Assembly: GCF_014640815.1 (NCBI RefSeq)
Contig: NZ_BMHM01000006.1
Span: 1-64,000 of the forward strand
From: Vreelandella lutescens
GTDB lineage: Bacteria; Pseudomonadota; Gammaproteobacteria; Pseudomonadales; Halomonadaceae
Direction of reading: 5' to 3'
DNA: 64,000 nucleotides
This document shows positions 36,806 through 43,557 of this stretch, one piece after another. The position numbers and the translations under genes are program-made. Position 1 is the first letter of the stretch; every line of letters begins with the position of its first letter. A model generated the notes under the pieces. That model was not told the DNA's origin, made no database searches, and worked only from the letters and a program-made list of their open reading frames with translations.

Positions 36806-37191
36806 GATGATAAAGCCACATAGCCCAATCCCGTAGCGCGGCGTAACGACTGAGCGAGAGCAACGAGCGAAGAAGGCACCCGCGAAGGCGGCGACTAGCC
36901 GCCCATCCACCACGCCATAAGCAAGCACCCACCTCAAGTGACGCACTCACTAAACCATCCGCCCCTTAATCCAACACAATTCCCCCTAAAATCTGCGTGA
37001 CCTAAGCAAAATTTATGATTAGAGTATGATTGAATCGTAAAAACCAGCGGGCACGCGAATTTTGGATATGCTGCCATGTGTCAGGCATAGTCTATTAGAA
37101 ACAGTAGTTTATGCGTTGTTGAGTGGCGATGTAATACCAATAATCATGCTGGCGTGTTCAATAGTATTATGTGGAAAGGCGTATAATTACT
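36806..37191. other. Non-coding interval before the integron cassettes
   Basis: No supported gene. GCGGC-GACTA-GCCGC at about 36888-36902 is a small hairpin. Base composition turns A+T-rich from about 36960 on. A TATAAT at 37182-37187 lies only 5 nt before the cassette boundary and could drive cassette transcription, but its -35 partner is unclear. No integrase gene or its remains are recognised here. Confidence 0.5.
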
Positions 37192-37192
37192 G

Positions 37193-37866
37193 TTAGTTGC
37201 CCAATACTTCAACAGAGAGAAATATGGATAAAGTCATTGAATTACTGTTAACAAGCCAAACTCTTCAATGGCTAGTGGTTGGTTTATTTGTGTTGATAGC
37301 AACCCTGCTTTTGACTTTCTTTGTTCAATACAACATCGATAGAGCTAAAGGAAGACACGCCAAATTTTTATGGTTTGAGGTGAATGCTATCTCACCTCAG
37401 CCTGCCCGAAAAGAACAAGCAGAAGCTCCAACTCCGAACATCAATGGTAAGAATATCAATACGGGGCAGAACTATGGAGAGATTGGTGATAAGTACACTG
37501 GCTTAAAGCAACGTGAGGTAACACAGGAAGACGTAGAATTTCTAAGTCAAGAGATTGAGAAGTTTTCCAAAGCATACTCAGAAAAAATAAATCGCTCTCA
37601 CATTACACTGGGCTATCCGGGGTGCAAAGAGACAACAAATCTCGCGAACCAGATTTATCCCATACTGCAACGTATGGGCTTCAGTAAGATTGAGCCATGC
37701 ACGCTGCAAACATTTGGTGTGGTTGGACGAAAGTTTGGAGTTTCAAACGCCCCTGACAACTCAATGATGATAGAGATATTTCCGCCAGACAATGTGGAAT
37801 AGCAACTAACCAACAATTGCAGCGGAAAAAATTTCGCTGCGCAAAATTTGTCCGCTGAATTGGGCG
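37193..37866 (+). mobile_element. Integron gene cassette 1
   Basis: The left boundary GTTAGTTGC (37192-37200) is the exact reverse complement, 9 of 9, of GCAACTAAC (37802-37810), the R'' box that starts the attC after the gene. That relation is what site-specific excision of a cassette circle predicts. The unit holds one gene, 37224-37802, whose stop codon runs into the attC. Composition is A+T-rich against its surroundings. Cleavage would fall between G and TT at both ends. Confidence 0.88.
37224..37802 (+). CDS. Unknown membrane-anchored protein on cassette 1
   Basis: 192 residues from the ATG at 37224 (AGAGAGAAAT before it); the frame is open for 9 codons upstream without an RBS. One hydrophobic helix at about 15-36 (WLVVGLFVLIATLLLTFFV) is followed by basic residues, so the C-terminal part is probably cytoplasmic. 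A polar linker NINGKNINTGQNYGEIGDKY has the alternating Asn/Gly look of short beta repeats. A helical stretch (about 93-118) and a compact C-terminal domain (about 122-192, with LGYPGCKETTNLANQIYPIL) follow. I do not recognise the family. Codon use is A+T-rich, indicating transfer. Confidence 0.75.
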   Translation: MDKVIELLLTSQTLQWLVVGLFVLIATLLLTFFVQYNIDRAKGRHAKFLWFEVNAISPQPARKEQAEAPTPNINGKNINTGQNYGEIGDKYTGLKQREVTQEDVEFLSQEIEKFSKAYSEKINRSHITLGYPGCKETTNLANQIYPILQRMGFSKIEPCTLQTFGVVGRKFGVSNAPDNSMMIEIFPPDNVE

Positions 37867-37872
37867 TTATAT
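37802..37872 (+). repeat. attC recombination site 1
   Basis: R'' GCAACTAAC (37802-37810), L'' CAATTGCAGCGG (37814-37825), L' CCGCTGAATTG (37852-37862), R' GGGCGTTAT (37862-37870). L'' and L' are complementary except for one extra G at 37819, the extrahelical base expected of a bona fide attC. The variable loop is about 26 nt. The site is about 70 bp, the size of short attC sites. Confidence 0.9.
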
Positions 37873-37890
37873 TTCAATCGGAGTACTTAA

Positions 37891-39351
37891 GTGAGTCAGC
37901 AGGAATTACACGACTTAATTATCTATCAAGATAGATACTTTGAGATATTGACTGAGTTTTTCCTCAGCGTGACAGGATGTCTACCACGTGACTTTTCACC
38001 GCTGGATAGCTTTCCGGAATCTATTCAAAGAATGGCTGTTACTTTAAGAGAAAACTCTAGCAGAACTGAAAGTGCTATGGTGGCATTTTCAACTCTCGAA
38101 ACAGAACTTAAAAAACTATATTCAGAGGAAGGTGGAAAAGCCTTTAGCGCAGCTAAGAAACTAGATGCATGTAAATTGAATTTGGGTGGAAGCAGTCGTT
38201 TCTTAGAAACACAGTTAAATGCTACACGCAAATCACTTCTATATTCCGATACGGTTTTAATTCCAGATCCTGTAATGCCATGGCTAGAGAAAAAACGAGA
38301 CGAAGAAAAATTCAGTCATGTTATCCCGCTTCAGATGGCATTTTTCATATTGCATTTGTGTGATCTAAAAGGAGATGAATTTGATCTCCCGCCATTTTTT
38401 GTGTTTCCAAGTTTTGAGAAGTCACTTGAAGAATATGATCAGCAAACGCAAGAAAATAGCATTCAGCTTATAACCGATGTATTTTCACATTATGTAGACC
38501 CAGGTATAGCGCACCCTCAAGATATTTTGGAGTTTGCTGCAAAATACCCGGATCTATACTATGAAAAAATTGAAGGTGCAAGGCTTTTTGTCTCACCCGG
38601 GTCTGAGCCTGGGGAGCCTCTAAAAGTAGAGTTAGAAAATTACAAGTCAGAAATGAGGCAATGGAGATCAGAAGATTGGTGTAATAAGCTGTTTTCGAAA
38701 GGTGATGCTAGCGTTGTGACCAACGCGATTTTTGAGCGTGTTATGCCAAACTACCATTTACTGGAAAATGCTGATGAGCTAAGAAGCCACCCATTTCTGT
38801 GTGTAAACGCACAGGCGCATTATTACCAACTTATCGCAAGTATGAAAAATGCATCTGTTGGTGAAGTTGTTTCATTTGATCCATCTACCTCAGCAATTTT
38901 ACAGTCCCTTACGTCTAAAAGGCTTGATTATTTAGCCAATATCAAAGACGCGCAGCTCGTGGCATTGAGGAAGACCGATGAGAATGTTGAATTTAGAAGA
39001 GAACTAAGAGATTTAGTTAACAGCTTGCCGAATACCAATCTCGAAGATTTAGGGTATGTTGCTGCCGAAATATGCTCTCACATTGAAAGAGCTATATCGA
39101 AACATGAGAAACAGATTTCATCACTTAATGATAAATATCAAGCCAAACATAAATACACAGCTTTAATTGCTGGTGGCACACTGGCTGTAACGATGTTTCC
39201 AGTTCTTGCTCCTTTCTTAGGTGCATTGCTTCCCCTAGGTGGGGCTGCTGCAACAGGTAAATATATTTCCGATAAGCTCGATGAAAAAGCAGAAATTGGA
39301 CAATTTTCTCACTCCATGATGGGTGTGATCTCGAGAGCGAAAGGGAAATGA
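37891..39351 (+). CDS. Unknown protein with C-terminal hydrophobic hairpin on cassette 2
   Basis: 486 residues, first codon GTG at 37891 (CGGAGTACTTAA upstream). Mostly alpha-helical and acidic over 1-415, with no enzyme motif that I recognise. A glycine-rich hydrophobic segment at about 423-456 (ALIAGGTLAVTMFPVLAPFL then GALLPLGGAAATG) could span the membrane twice, followed by a short charged tail. Helix-rich body plus a small membrane tail is a layout seen in membrane-acting effectors, but there is no direct evidence here. A+T-rich, unlike flanking genes. Its TGA overlaps the attC. Confidence 0.75.
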   Translation: MSQQELHDLIIYQDRYFEILTEFFLSVTGCLPRDFSPLDSFPESIQRMAVTLRENSSRTESAMVAFSTLETELKKLYSEEGGKAFSAAKKLDACKLNLGGSSRFLETQLNATRKSLLYSDTVLIPDPVMPWLEKKRDEEKFSHVIPLQMAFFILHLCDLKGDEFDLPPFFVFPSFEKSLEEYDQQTQENSIQLITDVFSHYVDPGIAHPQDILEFAAKYPDLYYEKIEGARLFVSPGSEPGEPLKVELENYKSEMRQWRSEDWCNKLFSKGDASVVTNAIFERVMPNYHLLENADELRSHPFLCVNAQAHYYQLIASMKNASVGEVVSFDPSTSAILQSLTSKRLDYLANIKDAQLVALRKTDENVEFRRELRDLVNSLPNTNLEDLGYVAAEICSHIERAISKHEKQISSLNDKYQAKHKYTALIAGGTLAVTMFPVLAPFLGALLPLGGAAATGKYISDKLDEKAEIGQFSHSMMGVISRAKGK

Positions 39352-39411
39352 AATATAACAAAGCGCTGCTACGGAAAATTTACTCGCTGGCGCTCGCAGC
39401 GCTGTACAAGG
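39350..39411 (+). repeat. attC recombination site 2, incomplete
   Basis: R'' GAAATATAAC (39350-39359), L'' AGCGCTGC (39362-39369), L' GCAGCGCT (39396-39403). The final R' with GTT is absent: where GGGCGTTA is expected the sequence reads AAGGGTACGTC. The site therefore looks truncated by the arrival of the toxin-antitoxin segment or by mutation. Confidence 0.7.
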
Positions 39412-39463
39412 GTACGTCTTGACGTACGTACCGAAAAGCGTACATTTAGTAAAAAGCTGTACA
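39403..39463. promoter_or_regulatory. YefM-type operator region
   Basis: TGTACA hexamers at 39403-39408 and 39458-39463 bracket a perfect dyad GTACGTC-TT-GACGTAC (39412-39427). TGTACA is the core recognised by YefM/YoeB complexes in E. coli. The first copy overlaps the L' arm of attC 2. Conditional-cooperative autorepression is expected for this family. Confidence 0.65.
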
Positions 39464-39478
39464 CACAAAAGGTGCGTC

Positions 39479-39721
39479 ATGACCGGAATCACAGCTACTG
39501 AGGCGCGTAGCAACCTATATCGGCTGATCGACGAGACCGCCGAGTCCCACCAACCCATCGTCATCATGGGTAAGCGGAACAAAGCCGTCCTGGTTTCCGA
39601 AGAAGACTGGTCTGCCATTCAGGAAACACTTTACCTGCTCTCCGTACCGGGTATGCGGGAGTCTATTCGTGAGGGAATGGATACCCCCGTGGATGAGTGC
39701 GATGAGGAGCTGGACTGGTGA
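39479..39721 (+). CDS. yefM: Antitoxin, Phd/YefM family
   Basis: 80 residues from the ATG at 39479 (AAAGG upstream). Starts MTGITATEARSNLYRLIDET, the typical DNA-binding Phd/YefM N-terminus, then VIMGKRNKAVLVSEEDW, and an acidic disordered C-terminus (DTPVDECDEELDW) that would wrap the toxin. Its TGA overlaps the GTG of the toxin. Neutralises YoeB and represses its own promoter. Confidence 0.93.
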   Translation: MTGITATEARSNLYRLIDETAESHQPIVIMGKRNKAVLVSEEDWSAIQETLYLLSVPGMRESIREGMDTPVDECDEELDW

Positions 39722-39981
39722 CATGGAAGTTGGTTTACACCAAGCAAGCTCAGAAAGATGCAAAGAAACTGGCCTCCAGCGGCCTCAAACCAAAAGCCCA
39801 GGAATTGTTGGCGCTGATTGCAGAGGACCCTTACCGCAAGCCGCCTCCGTTCGAGAAACTCATTGGGGATCTCTCGGGGGCCTATTCACGCCGCATCAAT
39901 ATTCAACATCGTCTGGTTTACCAAGTACTGGAAGAGGAACGGGTGGTGAAAGTTCTGAGGCTCTGGAGCCACTACGAATAA
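39718..39981 (+). CDS. yoeB: Toxin, YoeB/Txe family mRNA interferase
   Basis: 87 residues from the GTG at 39718, overlapping the antitoxin stop. A RelE-fold, ribosome-dependent endoribonuclease. Family stretches: FEKLIGDLSGAYSRRINIQH, HRLVYQV and the C-terminal LRLWSHYE carrying the catalytic His-Tyr. Full length, so presumably functional. The stop is followed by an attC-like GCATAACTAAC. Confidence 0.94.
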   Translation: MTWKLVYTKQAQKDAKKLASSGLKPKAQELLALIAEDPYRKPPPFEKLIGDLSGAYSRRINIQHRLVYQVLEEERVVKVLRLWSHYE

Positions 39982-39982
39982 T

Positions 39983-40118
39983 GCATAACTAACAACAGCG
40001 CATCAGTGTGTCTACCGCTGCGCCCTTTTCGACGGCAGCTCAGTTCCCCATGCCATCCGTATTGCGCTAGCGTCGGTAGATATTCAGCAGCTCGAAAAGG
40101 CGCTATGTACTGTTGGAA
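39983..40118. other. Structured non-coding segment, degenerate attC or pseudoknot-like
   Basis: Starts GCATAACTAACAACAGCGC, similar to the R''-L'' half of an attC; GCGCT (40100-40104) and CTGTTG (40110-40115) could be a disrupted L'. Inside, TCTACCG (40011-40017) pairs with CGGTAGA (40074-40080), and GCGCCCTTTTCGA (40020-40032) with TCGAAAAGGCGC (40092-40103, one bulge). The two helices interlock (A-B-A'-B'), which is pseudoknot topology rather than a simple attC. No cassette start GTTAGTTATGC is found near 39410, so this is not proven as a third cassette. Confidence 0.35.
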
Positions 40119-40200
40119 AGGTCGTTGAAAACCATGCCTACGTTTTACATCCGCCGTTGATTAACCACGTACGCGGCCAACCACGAATCCACACTTTGAC

Positions 40201-40360
40201 TAGACGGCCCCAACCCATGACCCGCAAAACCCTAAGCCTCAAAACCAAAAGGCCACCAGAGCCCAAACCCACCAACGACGTCGAAGACCCAACCACCACC
40301 GACCCCATAACACGCTTCCTAAACGGCACCGCCATTCATCCTTCCCCACGCCTGTATTTA
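40201..40360 (+). promoter_or_regulatory. C-rich, G-poor leader of the Rho-like gene, possible rut site
   Basis: I count 69 C and 21 G in 160 nt, far from the composition of the rest of the gene. It covers the leader and first 45 or so codons. Rho loads on such tracts, and E. coli rho is known to be autoregulated by attenuation in its leader. Confidence 0.5.
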
Positions 40361-41173
40361 GCGCCTAGCGATCAACCGCGCACCGTGCGGGCGATGGATT
40401 TGATCACGCCCATTGGCATGGGGCAGCGGGGCTTGATTGTGGCACCGCCCGGTTCTGGCAAAACGACGCTGTTAAAGCATATCTGCCAAGCCGTGGCAGA
40501 GGCTTACCCGGATATAAAGCTGTATGCCTTGCTGATTGATGAGCGTCCGGAAGAAGTGACCGACTTTAAGCGCAGCGTGTCGGCTGAAGTGCATGCTTCG
40601 TCGTCCGATGAAAGCTACGCGAACCATGTGCGGATGGCCGATCAATTGCTAGATAAAGCGCGACAGCAGGCAGGCGAGGGGCACGATGTGATGATCGTGA
40701 TCGATTCACTCACCAGGCTTTCGCGGGTTCATAATGCGGAGCAGCGGGGCAATGGGCGCACGATGTCGGGTGGGTTGGATGCCCGGGCGATGGAAATCCC
40801 TCGCAAGCTGTTTGGCGCGGCACGAAAGATTGAAAACGGCGGCTCGCTCACCATTCTGGCCACCGTGCTGGTGGATACGGGAAGCCGTATGGATCAGGTG
40901 ATTTTTGAGGAGTTCAAAGGCACAGGCAATATGGAACTGGTGCTATCACGGGACGTGGCGAATCAACGAATTTTCCCGTCGATTGATATTGCCAAAAGCA
41001 GTACCCGCCGAGAAGAGCTGTTGATCGATGCGAAAGATATTGAAAAAGTAAGGACACTGCGCAGAGCGTTAACACCGCTTAAGCCCATAGAAGGCGCGCA
41101 GAAGCTGCTGGCGCTGTTGGAGAAATACCCCACGAATGCCGAGCTGTTGGATGCTTTTTCGCCCACTGAGTAG
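40217..41173 (+). CDS. Short Rho-like ATPase without the RNA-binding N-terminal domain
   Basis: 318 residues from the ATG at 40217 (no clear RBS; an ATG 60 nt upstream is possible). Residues 57-318 align with the motor half of Rho: PIGMGQRGLIVAPPGSGKTT with Lys82, LLIDERPEEVTDF, MIVIDSLTRLSR, MSGGLDARAM (Q-loop), TGSRMD (R-loop) and EEFKGTGNMEL. The cold-shock RNA-binding fold of Rho (about 48-126 in E. coli) is absent, replaced by about 50 Pro/Thr/Lys-rich residues. The P-loop reads GSGKTT instead of the usual KAGKTM. It is a paralogue, not the housekeeping Rho. Confidence 0.88.
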   Translation: MTRKTLSLKTKRPPEPKPTNDVEDPTTTDPITRFLNGTAIHPSPRLYLAPSDQPRTVRAMDLITPIGMGQRGLIVAPPGSGKTTLLKHICQAVAEAYPDIKLYALLIDERPEEVTDFKRSVSAEVHASSSDESYANHVRMADQLLDKARQQAGEGHDVMIVIDSLTRLSRVHNAEQRGNGRTMSGGLDARAMEIPRKLFGAARKIENGGSLTILATVLVDTGSRMDQVIFEEFKGTGNMELVLSRDVANQRIFPSIDIAKSSTRREELLIDAKDIEKVRTLRRALTPLKPIEGAQKLLALLEKYPTNAELLDAFSPTE

Positions 41174-41177
41174 AGGT

Positions 41178-41211
41178 GAAGCTCACCCTTGTATTCTTAA
41201 AGGTGAGCTTC
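41178..41211. terminator. Bidirectional hairpin between the Rho-like gene and the helicase
   Basis: GAAGCTCACC, 14-base loop, GGTGAGCTTC: a perfect 10-bp stem in the convergent gap. Only short T-runs follow on either side. Confidence 0.6.
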
Positions 41212-41222
41212 TTGGTGAACGC

Positions 41223-42422
41223 TTAACGGCTACTTTTTTTAACGTGGTTCAGGTTAGACGCGGGCACGGCTTTTTTGACCGGGAAGCCTTCCACTTCTTT
41301 GCGCTCAATCGTGTTTTTCAAGCGCCTTTCAATCGCACACAGGTTTTTAAAGTCGCTGATATCGACCAGCGAGATGGCTTCACCGGAGGCACCCGCTCGG
41401 CCGGTGCGGCCAATGCGGTGGATGTACTCTTCTGGCTGGAAGGGTAAATCGTAATTCACCACGCGGCTGAGTTCGCCAATATCCAACCCCCGAGCGGCGA
41501 CGCCTGTGGCCACCAGGTACTTCAGTTCACCCGATTTGAACTGATCCAACACCTTTTCGCGCATGGCCTGGCTTCTGCCGCCATGGATGGAATCCGCTTG
41601 GATGCCGCGTTTTTCCAGCTGAGCCACCAGCTTGGCCGCGCTGTGTTTTTTCTCGACAAAAATCAGCGCCTGATCCCACGCTTGCTCGGTGATTAGGTGG
41701 CTTAACAGGGCGGACTTGGTGTCTTTATCGACCGTGATCAGCCACTGTTTGATGGTGGCGGCGGCGCGGACGTTAGGCGTAATGGAGATGTCCGCCGCCA
41801 TATCGGTCATTTTGCTGTCTGAAAACGCGTGGGCGATGGCGCGCACGTCGTTGGTCATGGTGGCCGTGAACAGTAGATTCTGTCGGTTCTCCGGCAGGCG
41901 CACGATGATTTTGTGGATATCATCGACAAAGCCCATATCGACCATTCTGTCTGCTTCGTCCAGCACCATGACTTGCAGTTCATCAAAGTGGAGCGCGCGC
42001 TGATGCGCCAAATCCAGCAGCCTGCCCGGTGTGGCGACCAGAATATCCACCCCTTCGATTAAGCGCTCTTTTTGCGGCGCGGTATCTACACCGCCATACG
42101 CGGCCATTGAGGTGAGCGGGGTATGCTTGGCGTATTGCGCCACGCTGGCTTCCACCTGAACCGCCAGTTCGCGGGTGGGCACAAGGATCAGCGCACGGAT
42201 GCGTTTACCGCGCAGCGGTTCTGCTGCTTTGCTGAACTGTTCCAGCAGCGGCAGCACAAAGGCAGCGGTTTTGCCCGTGCCGGTTTGTGCGGTGGCGATT
42301 AAATCTTTGCCCGACAGAATGGCAGGAATCGCTTGTTCTTGGATGGGCGTTGGCGTTTTGTAACCGAGTTCGGTAATCGCCTGAACGAGAGGGCTGGATA
42401 AGCCTAGTTTTGAAAAGGGCAT
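41223..42422 (-). CDS. DEAD-box RNA helicase, RhlE-like
   Basis: 399 residues from the ATG at 42422; an open frame upstream has no conserved sequence. ATP-dependent RNA unwinding in ribosome assembly or RNA turnover. Motifs in order: FSKLGLSSPLVQAI, PTPIQEQAIP (Q motif), AQTGTGKTAAF (I), PTRELAVQ (Ia), TPGRLLD (Ib), VLDEADRM (II), FTATM (III), then VATGVAARGLDI and HRIGRTGRAG (V, VI). Short basic C-terminal tail. Convergent with the Rho-like gene. Confidence 0.95.
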   Translation of the reverse strand: MPFSKLGLSSPLVQAITELGYKTPTPIQEQAIPAILSGKDLIATAQTGTGKTAAFVLPLLEQFSKAAEPLRGKRIRALILVPTRELAVQVEASVAQYAKHTPLTSMAAYGGVDTAPQKERLIEGVDILVATPGRLLDLAHQRALHFDELQVMVLDEADRMVDMGFVDDIHKIIVRLPENRQNLLFTATMTNDVRAIAHAFSDSKMTDMAADISITPNVRAAATIKQWLITVDKDTKSALLSHLITEQAWDQALIFVEKKHSAAKLVAQLEKRGIQADSIHGGRSQAMREKVLDQFKSGELKYLVATGVAARGLDIGELSRVVNYDLPFQPEEYIHRIGRTGRAGASGEAISLVDISDFKNLCAIERRLKNTIERKEVEGFPVKKAVPASNLNHVKKSSR

Positions 42423-42653
42423 GAGAAGCTCTGACAGAGTGTCGTAAGGGGTGTCGAAAATAAAAAGTGGTGCAGCATAGCGTAAAATCAACCGTTCGTT
42501 GCTCGAATACGCGTTTATTTCCATCCAACCTTTCCCCCGTACCCCCATCCCCACAAGGTATAATCCCCCCATTCACCCAGAAGCTCACGCGTGCTGGGTT
42601 TGTTATGAGTCTGTTTTGCGTCATCTGTTACTGAGCAATAGGGGTAGTGGTCC

Positions 42654-43076
42654 ATGATTAACACCAAAATTTACAAGGCAGTGTACGAACTCGCCGAAAA
42701 GCTGATGAAGGCCGCTGCCAAAGATGATCGCGCCACCTTTGAAGCGCTGTATGCCGAGCTGCAGGCGATCTGCACCGAGCACGAGAACACCGAGAAAGAC
42801 CACCCAGAGCAGTGGGAAACCCTGGCTGACTTCACCGAAGAGCTAGAAGACGCGCTGCCCATCTACCAAAAAGCGCTGGATAAAGCGGTGGCCAAGCAGT
42901 CGAACGACCACATTGCCTCGATTGGTTTTTCCATGGCGGCGCTGCAAGTGGAGCTGGGCGACACCCAGGCGGCGATTGAGCGCTTGCAGCAGGCCCAGGC
43001 CAGTGCCCACACTATTGAAGATAACGAACTCAAAGCAGAAATTGATGAGCTGCTGGCAACATTAACTACCGGTTAG
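42654..43076 (+). CDS. Small TPR-like protein, function unknown
   Basis: 140 residues, acidic and fully helical, with ALPIYQKALDKA and AALQVELGDTQAAIERLQQA looking like tetratricopeptide helices. GGGGTAGTGG precedes the ATG. No catalytic motif. It is 10 nt before the DUF1456 gene and probably cotranscribed with it. Likely a soluble protein-interaction module. Confidence 0.75.
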   Translation: MINTKIYKAVYELAEKLMKAAAKDDRATFEALYAELQAICTEHENTEKDHPEQWETLADFTEELEDALPIYQKALDKAVAKQSNDHIASIGFSMAALQVELGDTQAAIERLQQAQASAHTIEDNELKAEIDELLATLTTG

Positions 43077-43086
43077 GAACCTGATT

Positions 43087-43557
43087 TTGACCAATAACGA
43101 TATTTTTCGCCGTATCCGCTACACCTTTGATTTAAAAGACAACACCATCGTGGATATTTTCGCGCTGGCAGAAGTGCCCGTTACCCAGCCGCAGGTCACC
43201 GCGTGGCTGAAGAAAGACGAAGACGACGCCTTCGTCACGATGAAGAACCGCGAGCTGGCTGCGTTCTTGAACGGTTTTATCAGCTTTAAGCGCGGCAAGC
43301 GTGAAGGCCCGCAGCCTGCGCCAGAATCGCAGCTGAACAACAACATGGTGTTCCAGAAGCTGCGTATTGCGCTGAACATGAAGGCCGACGATGTGCTGGA
43401 AGTGTTTGAGCAGGTGGGGCTGCCGTTAAGCCATCATGAGCTCAGCGCGTTTTTCCGCAAGCCGAGCCATAAGAACTACCGTGAGTGTAAAGACCAAATG
43501 CTGCGCAATTTCCTGATGGGCATTCAGCTTCAGCTGCGCCCGAACGATAAAGGCTAA
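43087..43557 (+). CDS. DUF1456 family protein, YehS-like
   Basis: 156 residues from a TTG start with AGGA (43075-43078) 8 nt before it. Two repeats of the DUF1456 unit are visible: NDIFRRIRYTFDLKDNTIVD and NMVFQKLRIALNMKADDVLE, each followed by an AWLKKDEDDAF/AFFRKPSHKNY segment. Conserved in gammaproteobacteria as YehS; function unknown. Its stop overlaps the stop of the convergent methyltransferase by a few bases. Confidence 0.88.
   Translation: MTNNDIFRRIRYTFDLKDNTIVDIFALAEVPVTQPQVTAWLKKDEDDAFVTMKNRELAAFLNGFISFKRGKREGPQPAPESQLNNNMVFQKLRIALNMKADDVLEVFEQVGLPLSHHELSAFFRKPSHKNYRECKDQMLRNFLMGIQLQLRPNDKG

Larger units (their letters stand above)
37867..39411 (+). mobile_element. Integron gene cassette 2, right end degraded
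   Basis: Begins GTTATATTTC (37866-37875), whose reverse complement GAAATATAAC stands at 39350-39359, 10 of 10, at the expected R'' position just after the gene. It carries one gene (37891-39351). The 3' R' core GTT is missing where it should be near 39411, so the right boundary is approximate and the cassette may no longer be excisable. Confidence 0.85.

Noticed and set aside
36624..36836. Open frame of 70 codons between cobO and the cassettes
   Set aside because: It runs through GCTATG repeats and REP-like palindromes, has no RBS and no protein-like composition.
39982..40216. A third complete integron cassette carrying yefM/yoeB
   Set aside because: The sequence after yoeB begins like an R'' box (GCATAACTAAC), but the matching cassette start GTTAGTTATGC is not present upstream of yefM, and the inner repeats do not nest like attC arms.
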